A stretch of DNA of 64,000 bases from Spinactinospora alkalitolerans (GTDB lineage Bacteria > Actinomycetota > Actinomycetes > Streptosporangiales > Streptosporangiaceae), in contig NZ_JACCCC010000001.1 of NCBI RefSeq assembly GCF_013408795.1, forward strand, positions 4,836,001 through 4,900,000, written 5' to 3'. The position numbers were made by a program, and so were the translations under genes. The notes under the pieces were generated by a model. That model ran no database searches, was not told the origin of the DNA, and saw nothing but the letters and a program-made list of their open reading frames with translations. Positions 41,565 to 50,520 of this stretch are shown here, piece after piece. Position 1 is the stretch's first letter, and each line of letters begins with the position of its first letter.

Positions 41565-42875
41565 ATGCCCCCCGTACGAGTGCTGATTGTGGGAGCGGGG
41601 TCGCGCGGCGGCGGCTACGCGGAATGGATCCGGCGCCATCGCGACGTCGCCGAGGTGGTGGCGGTGGCCGAGCCGCGGCCGGAATACCGCGAGCCGCTGG
41701 CCGAGGCGCACGGGATCGCGCCCGAACTGCGCTTCGCCGACTGGCGCGAGGCCGCGGCGCTGCCCCGGCTGGCCGACGCCGCGCTGGTGTGCACGCTGGA
41801 CGACGCCCACCTCGAGCCGGCCGTGGCGCTGGCCGACCGGGGCTACCACCTGCTGGTGGAGAAGCCTCTGGCGCAGACCCGGGCCGACTGCGAGGCGATC
41901 GTGGCCGCCGCGCACCGCAACGACGTGCTGCTGGGCGTGTGCCACGTGCTGCGCTACACCGCCTACACCCGGATGCTCAAGGAGATCATCGACTCCGGGC
42001 GGATCGGCGAGATCGTCAGCGTCGACCACGTCGAACCGGTCGGCTTCTGGCACCAGGCCCACTCCTATGTGCGCGGCAACTGGCGGCGCACGGCGGACAC
42101 CGCTCCGATGCTGATGGCGAAGTCCTGCCACGACCTGGACTGGCTGCGCCACATGATCGGCAGGGACCCGGTCAGGGTGTCGTCGTTCGGCTCGCTGCGG
42201 CACTTCCGCCCCGAGCAGGCCCCGCCCGGCGCGGGCGAGCGCTGCCTGGACTGCGCGGCCGAGCCCACCTGCCCCTACTCCGCACCCCGGATCTACGGCC
42301 GGTTCCTGGACGAGGGCCGCACGGGCTGGCCGCTGGACGTGCTCACACCCGAGCCCACGCGGGAGTCGGTCTTCCGGGCGCTGCGCGAGGGCCCCTACGG
42401 GCGCTGCGTCTACCACTGCGACAACGACGCGGTGGACCACCAGGTGGTGTCGCTGGAGTTCACCGGCGGCGCGACGGCGACGTTCACGATGACCGCCTTC
42501 AACCGGGCGCGCCCGCGCGAGACGTCGATCTACGGCACCCACGGCGAGCTGTTCTGCGACGGCACCCGCATCACCCACTACGACTTCCTCACCGACTCCA
42601 CCGAGCTGATCGACGTCGCCGCGGCCAACGACGGCATGATCGAGTCGGGTCACGGCGGCGGCGACGGCGGGCTGCTGGCGTCCTTCCTGCCCGCCGTCGC
42701 GGCCGGCGACCCCGCGATGGTCGCCACCAGCGGCGAGGACGCGCTGCACTCGCACCTGCTGGTCTTCGCCGCCGAGCAGGCGAGGCTGGAGGGCCGTGTG
42801 GTGCACTTCGACCCCGTGTCCCCGGCCCCCGTCCCGGCCTCCGCCCCGGTCCCCGGTTCGGGCCGCTTCCGGTAG
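41565..42875 (+). CDS. Gfo/Idh/MocA-family sugar dehydrogenase
   Basis: 436 aa. N-terminal NAD(P) Rossmann motif VLIVGAGSRGGGYAEW, the family signature LLVEKPLAQTRADCE with the Lys-Pro pair near 100, and a C-terminal alpha/beta substrate domain (MAKSCHDLDWLRHMIG, with the catalytic His/Asp positions). A Cys group RCLDCAAEPTCPYS near 225-238 is shared by a subfamily and may bind metal. GGAGGAG precedes the ATG. It probably oxidises the sugar imported by the upstream transporter. Confidence 0.87.
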   Translation: MPPVRVLIVGAGSRGGGYAEWIRRHRDVAEVVAVAEPRPEYREPLAEAHGIAPELRFADWREAAALPRLADAALVCTLDDAHLEPAVALADRGYHLLVEKPLAQTRADCEAIVAAAHRNDVLLGVCHVLRYTAYTRMLKEIIDSGRIGEIVSVDHVEPVGFWHQAHSYVRGNWRRTADTAPMLMAKSCHDLDWLRHMIGRDPVRVSSFGSLRHFRPEQAPPGAGERCLDCAAEPTCPYSAPRIYGRFLDEGRTGWPLDVLTPEPTRESVFRALREGPYGRCVYHCDNDAVDHQVVSLEFTGGATATFTMTAFNRARPRETSIYGTHGELFCDGTRITHYDFLTDSTELIDVAAANDGMIESGHGGGDGGLLASFLPAVAAGDPAMVATSGEDALHSHLLVFAAEQARLEGRVVHFDPVSPAPVPASAPVPGSGRFR

Positions 42876-42898
42876 CGGGCGGGCCGCGCCCGTCGGGA

Positions 42899-43498
42899 TC
42901 AGTCCATTCCGCGGGCGCTCATGGCCTGGCCGAGGGACTCCGCCGAGCGGATCAGGTTGACGATGACCGGGACCACCATCAGGTGCGGCCTGCCGCGCAG
43001 GCCGCGGGCGGCGTAGGCCTCGCGGGAGGCGCGCCAGGCCGTGGCGACCATGGGGATGCAGCGGATCGTGAGCGCCAGCACCAGGGCCACCCGGTCGGGG
43101 CGCGCGCCGACCAGGCGCAGCGGTGCGGCCAGCCGCTCGAACAGGGCGAGCATCTCGCTGACCCTGGTGGTGAGCGTGACCAGTCCGGCCAGCAGCACCG
43201 CGGTGGTCAACTGGGCGCAGACCCGCAGGCCCACCTCCCAGCCCGCGGTGAACGCCTGGAAGGCCGCGATGGCCACGAGGAAGGGCAGCAGCGGGCGCAG
43301 GGTGCGCCACAGGTACCGATGCGCCGGGCTGCACAGCGGGTAGAGCAGTGCCGCGCCCGCCGCCGCGCCCAGTGCGGCCCACGGGTCGCCGACCAGCAGC
43401 ACCGCGGTCACCGTCACCAGCAGGACCAGCAGTTTCGCGCCCGCCGGTATCCGGTACACGGGTCCGGTGCCGGGGACGTAGAGCCCGATCACGCTCAC
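42899..43498 (-). CDS. bioN: ECF transporter T component (BioN-type)
   Basis: 199 aa. Several membrane segments (LLVLLVTVTAVLLVG, then LLPFLVAIAAFQAF, and VLLAGLVTLTT). The two Ala-Arg-Gly coupling motifs that dock on the ATPases are AARGLRG near 165 and SARGMD at the C-terminus. It follows the ATPase gene with an ATGA-type overlap (43495-43498). The bioY gene at the head of the operon indicates biotin. Confidence 0.87.
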   Translation of the reverse strand: MSVIGLYVPGTGPVYRIPAGAKLLVLLVTVTAVLLVGDPWAALGAAAGAALLYPLCSPAHRYLWRTLRPLLPFLVAIAAFQAFTAGWEVGLRVCAQLTTAVLLAGLVTLTTRVSEMLALFERLAAPLRLVGARPDRVALVLALTIRCIPMVATAWRASREAYAARGLRGRPHLMVVPVIVNLIRSAESLGQAMSARGMD

Positions 43499-44205
43499 GG
43501 CCGCCGCTCCGGGGCCGCGGGCGGCTCCATCAGCTTCCGGTAGTGGTCGACGGCGTCCTGCGGGGCTCCGTCGAAGACGATCCGGCCCTCATCCATGACC
43601 AGCACCCGGTCGAAGCCGGCGAGCGTGTCCAGGTGGTGGGTGAGCAGGATGACCTGCTGCGGCAGCGCGCGCAGGGTCTGCTCGATGACGTGCACGTTGC
43701 GCAGGTCGAGCAGGGTGGTGGGCTCGTCGCAGACCAGGACCTCGGGCTCGGTGACCAGCACCGAGGCCAGCGCGAGCATCTGCTTCTGCCCGCCCGAGAG
43801 CAGGTGTGCGGGGTGGTCCCGGTGATCGGCCAGACCGTGCCGCTCCAGGACGGCGCGCACCCGCTGGTCGACCTCGGCCCTGCTCAGCCCGCTGCCGCGC
43901 AGCCCGATCGCGACGTCCTCGGCGACCGTGGGCATGATGATCTGGGTGTCGGCGTCGGAGAAGACGAAGCCCACCCTGCGGCGGATGGCCCGGGCGTGGC
44001 GGCGGGTGTCCCCGCCGTCGAGGAGTACCCGCCCGGAGTCGGGGACGACCAGCCCGTTGAGCATCCGGGCCAGGGTCGACTTGCCGGACCCGTTTGCGCC
44101 GATCACCCCGATGCGGTGCTCGGCCAGGTCGACGGAGACGTCGTGCAGAACGCGGCGCCCGTCATAGGCGTGCGTCACGTTCTCCAGTCGCAGCATTGGC
44201 CTCAT
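43495..44205 (-). CDS. bioM: ECF transporter ATPase (BioM-type)
   Basis: 236 aa from ATG 44205, which has GAGGAG six bases upstream; a longer GTG start at 44259 would overlap bioY. Walker A GANGSGKST, Q-loop FSDADTQIIMPTV, ABC signature LLSGGQKQMLALA, Walker B VLVCDEPTT and switch His LTHHLD are present. Only one ATPase gene is found, as in bioYMN, so it should form a homodimer. Confidence 0.9.
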   Translation of the reverse strand: MRPMLRLENVTHAYDGRRVLHDVSVDLAEHRIGVIGANGSGKSTLARMLNGLVVPDSGRVLLDGGDTRRHARAIRRRVGFVFSDADTQIIMPTVAEDVAIGLRGSGLSRAEVDQRVRAVLERHGLADHRDHPAHLLSGGQKQMLALASVLVTEPEVLVCDEPTTLLDLRNVHVIEQTLRALPQQVILLTHHLDTLAGFDRVLVMDEGRIVFDGAPQDAVDHYRKLMEPPAAPERRP

Positions 44206-44255
44206 CCGTTGCTCCTCGTCGGCGGCCGCGGTCGCGGCGGTGCCCGCGGGCTCGG

Positions 44256-44873
44256 TCACCTCGGCCCGTCCGGCGCACTCTCCTGCTCCACGCGGCGGCC
44301 CGCGGGCGGGATCGGGTAGGCGCGGTGGACGCCGGCGGCGATCGCCGCGGCGATGACGGCCTTGACCAGGTCACCGGGGAGGAAGACGAATGTCGCGATC
44401 AGCGTGGCCAGCAGTCCGTCGTCCACGGCCTGCGCCGTCCACGGCACCCCGAACAGGTAGACGACGCCGATGCCTCCGATGACGTTGAACAGCAGGCCGA
44501 GCCAGAACCGGTACCGGGGCAGCATCCGGTCCACCAGCAGGCCGATGACCACGGCGGCGAAGATCCAGCCGACCATGTAGCCGCCGGTCGGCCCGAAGAA
44601 GGGGGTGAGGCCGCCGCGCCCGCCGGGCAGCAGCGGGAGCCCGGCCAGCGTGAGCGCCAGGAAGGTGACGACCGCCAGCGTGCCGCGCTTGGCGCCGAGG
44701 ACGCTCGGGGCCAGCATCACCCCGAGCGTCTGCAGCGTGATGGGCACCGGGCCGACAGGGATGGCGACCGGCATGCTCAGCACCGCGATCAGCGCCGCGA
44801 ACAGCGCGACGAGCGCGGCGTCGCGGGCCGTCAGCCCGCGATGGCGAATGTGGTTGGTGGGGGATTCGCTCAT
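44256..44873 (-). CDS. bioY: Biotin transporter substrate-binding component BioY
   Basis: 205 aa, six membrane segments. The family signature runs VGPVPITLQTLGVMLAPSVLG and GPTGGYMVGWIFAA, followed by LLFNVIGGIGVVYLFG. It binds biotin in the membrane and couples to the downstream EcfA and EcfT proteins. It is first in the operon; the upstream region (44874-45024) shows no clear BioQ-type operator to my eye. Confidence 0.92.
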   Translation of the reverse strand: MSESPTNHIRHRGLTARDAALVALFAALIAVLSMPVAIPVGPVPITLQTLGVMLAPSVLGAKRGTLAVVTFLALTLAGLPLLPGGRGGLTPFFGPTGGYMVGWIFAAVVIGLLVDRMLPRYRFWLGLLFNVIGGIGVVYLFGVPWTAQAVDDGLLATLIATFVFLPGDLVKAVIAAAIAAGVHRAYPIPPAGRRVEQESAPDGPR

Positions 44874-45024
44874 GTCCCGTCCTTGGATCCGTGCCCGATA
44901 TGGGAAGAGGTGTCGCTTTCATTGTGGTGTACGCCCCCTCCCCGGTGCGGATGCGGGGTCGGACAGCTTTTCCCCGGACCTTTTGTCGGAATCGGCGATG
45001 GCCGCCCCGGACCGACGGGCGGGG

Positions 45025-46083
45025 CTAGGGCGCGGGCAGGACGCAGACCGGGTCGGGGAGGGGCAAGTGGTGCTCCGCGGCCCGCGGGACGCCGGTGGCG
45101 GGGTCGATGCGCAGGGCGGTCAGCGTGCCGGAGTTCTGGTTGGCGACCACCAGGAGGTCGGCCACCCGCGCGAAGTGCCGCGGCCAGGCGCCGCCGGTGG
45201 AGGTGTCGGCCAGGTGGCGCAGCTTCGCGCCGTCGGCGCTGACCTCGAAGGTCGCGATGGTGTCGGCGCCGCGGTTGCTCACGTAGAGGCGGTCGCCGCC
45301 AGCGGAGAGCGCGACCTCGGCCGGGAAATTGTCGACGCCGGTGACGCCGGTGGCCTCGGCCTCGTCCACCGGTTCGGCGGTGGACGAGGCCGCGTCCCAG
45401 CGCAGCACGTGTACCCGGGAGTCGAGCTCACCGGCCACGTGGACGTGGCCGGAGGGGTGGACGGCCAGGTGCCGGGGTCCGGTCCCCGGCGTGAGCCGCG
45501 CGGCGATCGAGGGCTCCCCCACCGGGTCGGCGGCCCGCGGGTCGAACGGGATGCAGCGCAGCTCGTCGGTCCCCAGATCGGCGACGAGCAGGTGCCGGCC
45601 ACCGGGCGCCACGCCGACGCTGTGCGCGTGCGGCCCCTCCTGCCGCTCGGCGTCGGGACCGCCTCCGCTGTGCCCGATGAGCCGCGAACGCTCCCCCGGT
45701 GCGCCTCCCGGACCGATCGGGTGGACCGACACGCCGCCGTCGGCGTAGTTGGCGGCGATGACGTGCCGACCGCCGGGGTGCGCGATCAGATGGCACGGCG
45801 AGGCTCCGCCCGTGGCCGCGGCGCCCAGCTCCTCCAGCACCCCCTCTGCGGTGGCGGCGAATCCGGTGACGCCGCCCTCGGCGCGCTCGTTGACCGCGTA
45901 GACGCGCCGGCCGCCGGGGTGCGCGGCGAGGAAGGACGGCCCGCTCGTCCTGGCGGCGACCCCCTCGTCGCCGAGCTCTCCGGTCCGGAGGTCGAGCCGG
46001 ACCCGGTGGATGCCCGAGCCGGTCCCCGCCGGGTCGGAATCGGGGGTGTAGGTACCGATCCACAGGAGTCGCCGCTCGGCCAT
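45025..46083 (-). CDS. Lactonase family protein (YbhE/6-phosphogluconolactonase-like beta-propeller)
   Basis: 352 aa. Start MAERRLLWIGTYTPDSDPAGTGSGIH and repeated blade motifs (FLAAHPGGRRVYAVNE, then HLIAHPGGRHVIAANYADGGVSV, HSVGVAPGGRHLLVADLGTDE and VALSAGGDRLYVSNRGADTIATF) identify the seven-bladed lactonase_7 family. It may hydrolyse sugar lactones; a partner for the sugar dehydrogenase at 41565 is conceivable. ATG 46083 lacks a strong ribosome site; in-frame upstream sequence to 46140 seems unlike the family. Confidence 0.85.
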   Translation of the reverse strand: MAERRLLWIGTYTPDSDPAGTGSGIHRVRLDLRTGELGDEGVAARTSGPSFLAAHPGGRRVYAVNERAEGGVTGFAATAEGVLEELGAAATGGASPCHLIAHPGGRHVIAANYADGGVSVHPIGPGGAPGERSRLIGHSGGGPDAERQEGPHAHSVGVAPGGRHLLVADLGTDELRCIPFDPRAADPVGEPSIAARLTPGTGPRHLAVHPSGHVHVAGELDSRVHVLRWDAASSTAEPVDEAEATGVTGVDNFPAEVALSAGGDRLYVSNRGADTIATFEVSADGAKLRHLADTSTGGAWPRHFARVADLLVVANQNSGTLTALRIDPATGVPRAAEHHLPLPDPVCVLPAP

Positions 46084-46206
46084 GATCGTCCATTCGTGTC
46101 CGTGGGGATTGCGGGGCCGGTGGCCCGGGGCCGTCGGCACACCTTACGCCGCTGTGCGCCGCGGCGGTGGACCCGCGTCCGGCCGGGGCGGCTCCGGCCG
46201 GACCGG

Positions 46207-46972
46207 TCAGTGCCCCGGCGGTTCGCTCCGGAGCAATTCGAACAGGCGACCCAGTTGGGCGCCCGTGAAGAAGTGGCCGCCGGGGATCAGCGCGCTCGCG
46301 AACGGGCCCGCGGTGTGCCGGCTCCACTCCCGCAGACCGGACTCCGCCACCTCGGTGTCGTCGGCTCCGGCCACGGCCGTCACCGGGATGTCGAGCGGCG
46401 CGTCCTCGTGCCACCGGTAGTGGCCGTGGGCGAGGAAGTCGTCGCGCATGTCCGCGCCGAAGACCTGCATCAGTTCCGGTTCGGCCAGCACCTCCCTGGG
46501 GACGCCGCCGTAGCGCTCGGCGACCCGGCGCACCAGCTCCACCGGATCCTCCGGCAGCTCCAGCGACTTTGCGCGGTGCGGCGCCTCGCGCCCGCTCACC
46601 ACCAGGTGGGCGACGGCCCTGCCGCGTCGGCGCAGCTCCCGCGCGGTCTCGTAGGCGTACAGGGTCCCCATGCTGTGCCCGTAGAGGACCAGCTCCCCGT
46701 CGATGGCCGCGAGGTCGTCGGCGTAGCGCCCGGTCAGGAGTCGCCAGTGCCGCTCGGGAGCGGTCGGGAGGCCGCTTCCCCGGGTGGCCGCGGCCCAGAC
46801 GTGGAAGCGGTCGGCCAGTTCCGGCAGCCAGGGAAGGTAGGAGCCGCCGTTCCCGCCCGCGTGCGGGAAGCAGATCAGGTTCCGGTCCTGGCCGGTGTCC
46901 TCGCTCAACCGAACGACCATGCTCTCCGGCACCGCTCGCGCGCGGTGCCGGCGCGACGTCCGCACGGTCATC
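46207..46972 (-). CDS. Type II thioesterase (alpha/beta hydrolase)
   Basis: 255 aa. LICFPHAGGNGGSYLPW (oxyanion region), the nucleophile elbow VLYGHSMGTLYAYE, VTAVAGADDTEV with the Asp, and IPGGHFFTG with the His give the Ser-Asp-His triad. Such enzymes clear stalled acyl chains from NRPS or PKS carrier proteins. No NRPS or PKS gene lies in the window, so it is an orphan or serves a distant cluster. GAGAGG lies eight bases before ATG 46972. Confidence 0.87.
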
Positions 46973-47199
46973 TCCTGCCCCTCTCCGTCATGTCGTGCGT
47001 CGGCGAAGTGACGGGGGTGCTTCCGGAGCCGGACCACTGTGACCGCCCTCACAAAAGGACACGCGGCCACATTCACCCCAAGGCGGACAATACGCGGGAA
47101 CAGTAACCCTCTGGTGGAACGCGGAGCAATTACCCGCGTCATTTCAGTCACGGATCCGATGGTTATGGACTCCTCCATATGACCTGGGACACAACGTAA
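46973..47199. other. Region between thioesterase and conservon
   Basis: No gene seen. It contains the thioesterase promoter region and ends at the conservon terminator hairpin (47200-47247). The patch ACCCTCTGGTGG...AATTACCCGCGTCATTTCAG is somewhat AT-richer and may hold the promoter. Confidence 0.35.
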
Positions 47200-47247
47200 G
47201 AGCGCAGGGCCCCGGACACGTTCCGTGCTGTCCGGAGCCCTGCGCTC
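47200..47247 (-). terminator. Hairpin downstream of the conservon
   Basis: GAGCGCAGGG (47200-47209) pairs with CCCTGCGCTC (47238-47247), extended inside by CCGGACA/TGTCCGG. It lies about 75 bases past the end of the leftward GTPase gene. Confidence 0.7.
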
Positions 47248-47322
47248 GGTGTTCTTCCCCGCCGGTCGGGGCGTTCGAGGCGACGGTCGGCCGCCTTTCC
47301 TCGCCCCCGCCCGATATTGCGG

Positions 47323-47919
47323 TCAGCCGACGAGTTCGGCGTCCTTCGGGCGCGAGAGGGTGTACTTGAGCAACCGCTTGAGGACCTCGCCGGAGGACGT
47401 GCGCTCCCTGGCGTCGAAGTCGATGACCGGCACGTCGGCGCTGATCTCCAGGGCCTCGCGGATCTCCTCGGCGGTGTAGGCGAGTTCGTCGTCGAAGCGG
47501 TTCAGCGCCACGACGTAGGGGATGTGCTGGTTCTTCTCGAAGTAGTCGATGGCGTCGAAGCAGTCCGCCAGGCGGCGGCTGTCCACGACGATGACCGCGC
47601 CGACGGCACCGCGGACGATGTCGTCCCACATGAACCAGAAACGGGCCTGGCCCGGCGTGCCGAACATGTACATGATCAGCTGTTGGTCCAGGGTGAGCCG
47701 ACCGAAGTCCATGGCGACGGTCGTCGTGACCTTCTCCGGCGTGGCCGAGATGTCGTCGTGCTCGACGCTGGCCTCGGTCATCACGGCCTCGGTCGTCACC
47801 GGCGGGATCTCCGACACCGAGCCGACCAGGGTCGTCTTCCCGGCGCCGAAGCCGCCGGCGATGACGATCTTGGTCGACATCATCGAGTTGGTGTCATTGG
47901 AAGAGACGTTCGAGTCCAC
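47323..47919 (-). CDS. Conservon GTP/ATP-binding protein (CvnD-like)
   Basis: 198 aa, Ras-like fold. P-loop GGFGAGKTTLVGSV (about 22-35), effector-like segment TTTVAMDFGRL, switch II MFGTPGQARFWFMW and the base-recognition VALNRFDDE are present. It acts with the kinase-like, roadblock and DUF742 proteins at the membrane. The GTG at 47919 has GGAGAGGG upstream. It overlaps the DUF742 gene by 26 bases. Confidence 0.92.
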   Translation of the reverse strand: MDSNVSSNDTNSMMSTKIVIAGGFGAGKTTLVGSVSEIPPVTTEAVMTEASVEHDDISATPEKVTTTVAMDFGRLTLDQQLIMYMFGTPGQARFWFMWDDIVRGAVGAVIVVDSRRLADCFDAIDYFEKNQHIPYVVALNRFDDELAYTAEEIREALEISADVPVIDFDARERTSSGEVLKRLLKYTLSRPKDAELVG

Positions 47920-48253
47920 GGAGCGCCCTCTCCAGAACTTGGTTTTCCGACGGACTGTGTCCGGTGATGGTGGGATGGATGTAGATCAGGTCCTGGTCGG
48001 CCAGGTCGCTCAGCAGGACCTGGGTCACGCCCAGCGGGATCTTGAGCTGCGCCGCGATCTCGGCGACCGACCGCGCCTCCCGGCAGAGCCGGTGGATGTC
48101 CTGCGACTCGGGCATCAGGTTCTTCGGCGGCTCGGTCCCGGGATCCGCGGTGGAGACGAGCGTCTGCACCATCAGCGGGTGGCGCGAGCGGGTGCGCCCT
48201 CCCGTGAAGGTGTAGGGGCGAATGCGCGCGCCCCTTCGCCTGCGTTTGCTCAT
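47894..48253 (-). CDS. Conservon DUF742 protein (CvnC-like)
   Basis: 119 aa, wholly DUF742. It reads RIRPYTFTGGRTRSRHPLMVQTLV and later ARSVAEIAAQLKIPLGVTQVLLSDLADQDLIYIHP, a winged-helix-like region. The four-gene order kinase-like, roadblock, DUF742, GTPase is that of Streptomyces conservons. Confidence 0.92.
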   Translation of the reverse strand: MSKRRRRGARIRPYTFTGGRTRSRHPLMVQTLVSTADPGTEPPKNLMPESQDIHRLCREARSVAEIAAQLKIPLGVTQVLLSDLADQDLIYIHPTITGHSPSENQVLERALRGLERLFQ

Positions 48254-48304
48254 TGCGGTGACAACCTCTTCATGAGTCGCTCCGAAGTCCTAGGGAGACG
48301 GGCG

Positions 48305-48730
48305 TCAACGTGCGATGACCTCGCGGAGCACGGAACGGAGCTGAGGGGTCAGCACGTGTCCCGCGTTCTCCACCAGCAGCGTCATCTGGTAGGCCACGAT
48401 CTTCATGTCGGCGTCACCGGAGGTGAGGACCGCGAGGGAGGATCCGTCGCTGATCGACATGACGAACAGATACCCGCGCTTCATCCGCAGGATGAGCTGT
48501 TCGGAGTCGCCCTTGCCGAACATCCGGGCGGTGCCGTCGGCGAGACTCTGCAGACCGCTGGCGATCGCGGCGAGCTGTTCGGCGTTCTGCTCCGAGAAGT
48601 CACGGGAAGAGGTCAGCAGGAGGCCGTCGGAGGAGACCACGACGGCGTGCTCGACCCCCGGCACTTCGGAGACGAAGTTGGAGATGAGCCAGGTGAAGTT
48701 CTCCGCGCTCTCACTCAAGCGGTGTTCCAT
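48305..48730 (-). CDS. Conservon roadblock/LC7 protein (CvnB-like)
   Basis: 141 aa. Single roadblock domain: ENFTWLISNFVSEVPGVEHAVVVSSDGLLLTSS, then AAIASGLQSLADGTARMFG and YLFVMSISDGSSLAVLTSGDADMKIVAYQM. It likely acts as a GTPase-activating partner for the CvnD-type protein, as in MglB/MglA; this is inference from the family. Confidence 0.92.
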   Translation of the reverse strand: MEHRLSESAENFTWLISNFVSEVPGVEHAVVVSSDGLLLTSSRDFSEQNAEQLAAIASGLQSLADGTARMFGKGDSEQLILRMKRGYLFVMSISDGSSLAVLTSGDADMKIVAYQMTLLVENAGHVLTPQLRSVLREVIAR

Positions 48731-48787
48731 GTCCGTCCAAGCTTCTCTATGAGTCGGTTACGAATAGATTGGCTCACGTCCGAGCCG

Positions 48788-50095
48788 CTACTCATCCGTG
48801 TTCGCCGCCCGCTCGCCCTCGAGGAAGCCCTCCAGATCGGCGCGGATCCGCTCGGCCTTGCTGGCGCCGCCGCCCTGCTCCTCCTCCGGCCGCCCGTCCG
48901 CCGCGGCTTCCTTCTCCGGCTCGGCCGGCAGGGTCGGCAGCGGCGACGTGGTGCGGTGGGCGCTGCGGCGCGGCAGGCCGGCAGCCGTCACGGGTGACTG
49001 TGACTGCTGCATGTCCGTTCTGCTCTCCTGCGGCTTCGGTTCGGAAACGGCGGCCGGCGCGGCCCTGACCGGCGGGACGGGCATCGGCGTCCGCACCGGG
49101 GCGGGGCGCTCCGGGCGCTCGGGAGCCGGTCCGGTCTCGCTGAACATTCCGGCGGGCACGACGACGTGGGCGCTCATGCCCCGGAACGCCCGGGCCTCCA
49201 ACTGCACCTCCAGCTCGTGGCGGTGCGCGATGCGGCTGACGACGTAGAGGCCCATGTGCCTGACGACCTGCTGGTCGAGGACCGGGGAGCCGCTCAGCCG
49301 CTCGTTGAGCGCGTCGAGCTGCGGCTTCGGGATGCCGATGCCCTCGTCCTCGACCGTGAGCAGGAGCCGGCCGTCGGCCATCGGCTGCGAGCTGATGACG
49401 ACCTGCGCGTGGTCGGGGGACTTCGCGGTGGCGTTGTCCAGGAGTTCGGCCAGCAGGTGGCTGATGTCGTCGGCGATCGGGCCGGCGATGAACAGCTCGG
49501 GCAGCCGGCCGAGGCGCACGCGCTCGTAGTCGCTGATCTCCGAGATCGCCGCGCGGGCCACGTCGAGCAGCGGAACGGGCTCCATCTGCGGGTCGCCGCT
49601 GTCCTGACCGGCCAGCACCAGGAGGTTCTCGCCGTTGCGGCGCATCCGGGTGGCGAGGTTGTCGATCTTGAACAGCCGGTCGAGCAGTTCGGAGTCCTCG
49701 GTGCTCTCTTCGAGCTCTTCGACGATGTCCAGCAGCGAGTCGACCAGGGTGAGGTCGCGCATCGCGAGGCTGGCCAGGGTGGCGGTCACCAGCTCCTGGG
49801 ATTGGGATGCCGTGTCCGCCTGCGGGCCGACCGGTGCGCCCTGAGGGCCGGGAGGACCCGCGGGGCCCGACTGCCCGGGGGGCGCCTGCGGCACGCCGAC
49901 CGGGGCCGGTGGTGGTGCCGGAGCCGACGGCGGGACCGGCGCGGGAGCGGGGGCCGAGCGCCCGCCGAGTCCCAGCCAGCCCAGGATCCGACGTAGTCTG
50001 CCGCCTCCTGATGCGGTGGAGACGCCGCTCTCCGGCCGCATCATGTGCGACAAGGGATGGTCCACACGATCAGCCGATGACCGCGCCTGTGCCAC
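48788..50095 (-). CDS. Conservon sensor-kinase-like ATPase (CvnA-like)
   Basis: 435 aa from GTG 50095, chosen because GAGGAG lies seven bases before it. The N-terminal third is Pro/Ala/Gly-rich and includes the collagen-like GQSGPAGPPGPQGAP. A helical segment follows (LVTATLASLAMRDLTLVDSLLDIVEELE), then a histidine-kinase-like ATPase domain with N box LLAELLDNATAKSP and GIGIPKPQLDALNERL. The last 110 residues are disordered, Pro-rich and acidic. No membrane segment is obvious, unlike Streptomyces CvnA. It heads the operon. Confidence 0.85.
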   Translation of the reverse strand: MAQARSSADRVDHPLSHMMRPESGVSTASGGGRLRRILGWLGLGGRSAPAPAPVPPSAPAPPPAPVGVPQAPPGQSGPAGPPGPQGAPVGPQADTASQSQELVTATLASLAMRDLTLVDSLLDIVEELEESTEDSELLDRLFKIDNLATRMRRNGENLLVLAGQDSGDPQMEPVPLLDVARAAISEISDYERVRLGRLPELFIAGPIADDISHLLAELLDNATAKSPDHAQVVISSQPMADGRLLLTVEDEGIGIPKPQLDALNERLSGSPVLDQQVVRHMGLYVVSRIAHRHELEVQLEARAFRGMSAHVVVPAGMFSETGPAPERPERPAPVRTPMPVPPVRAAPAAVSEPKPQESRTDMQQSQSPVTAAGLPRRSAHRTTSPLPTLPAEPEKEAAADGRPEEEQGGGASKAERIRADLEGFLEGERAANTDE

Positions 50096-50520
50096 AGCAC
50101 ATCTCCTCGATACGGGGGAACTGACCAATCACGGCGAGCTGACGGGATACCGGTGGCGCGCGGCCACGCATCGCGGCTCACCGAGAAACCGGGAAGCCGG
50201 TCGTCAGCAGGGATTCTCCGGAGGGAAACGGAGCGATGCCGTTTTGGTGGCGTCGTCGCATCTCCGGCCGTCGAACCGCCGGTGCAACCGCTGATAAACG
50301 AGCGAATCGCTGGCAACAGTAGCACAGAACCCCTACGTAGTAGGTGATTCATCGACCCATGGAAAAAATGGGCCGAGTGCGCCGGATGACCGGATACGCC
50401 CGGTCAACCGGGCGAAAACAGCCATCCGTGACCGCCCGTGTCACCGGCGACATTAGCGCGACTCGTGCGGGGTTCGCCGGGTTTCGGGAAAAGTCGCCGC
50501 CGTTTTGCGGGTTCGCCGCT
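50096..50520. promoter_or_regulatory. Conservon promoter region and LacI terminator
   Basis: No gene seen. CCTAC-GTA-GTAGG at 50332-50344 is an inverted repeat upstream of the conservon, near TACTGT (minus strand), a possible -10. CGCCCGGT-CA-ACCGGGCG at 50397-50414 is a hairpin about 107 bases past the end of the leftward LacI gene. Confidence 0.4.

Noticed and set aside
43495-44259. GTG start at 44259 for the ECF ATPase
   Set aside because: It gives a GTGA overlap with bioY, but the added residues are low-complexity and ATG 44205 has GAGGAG at six bases and begins right at the ABC domain.
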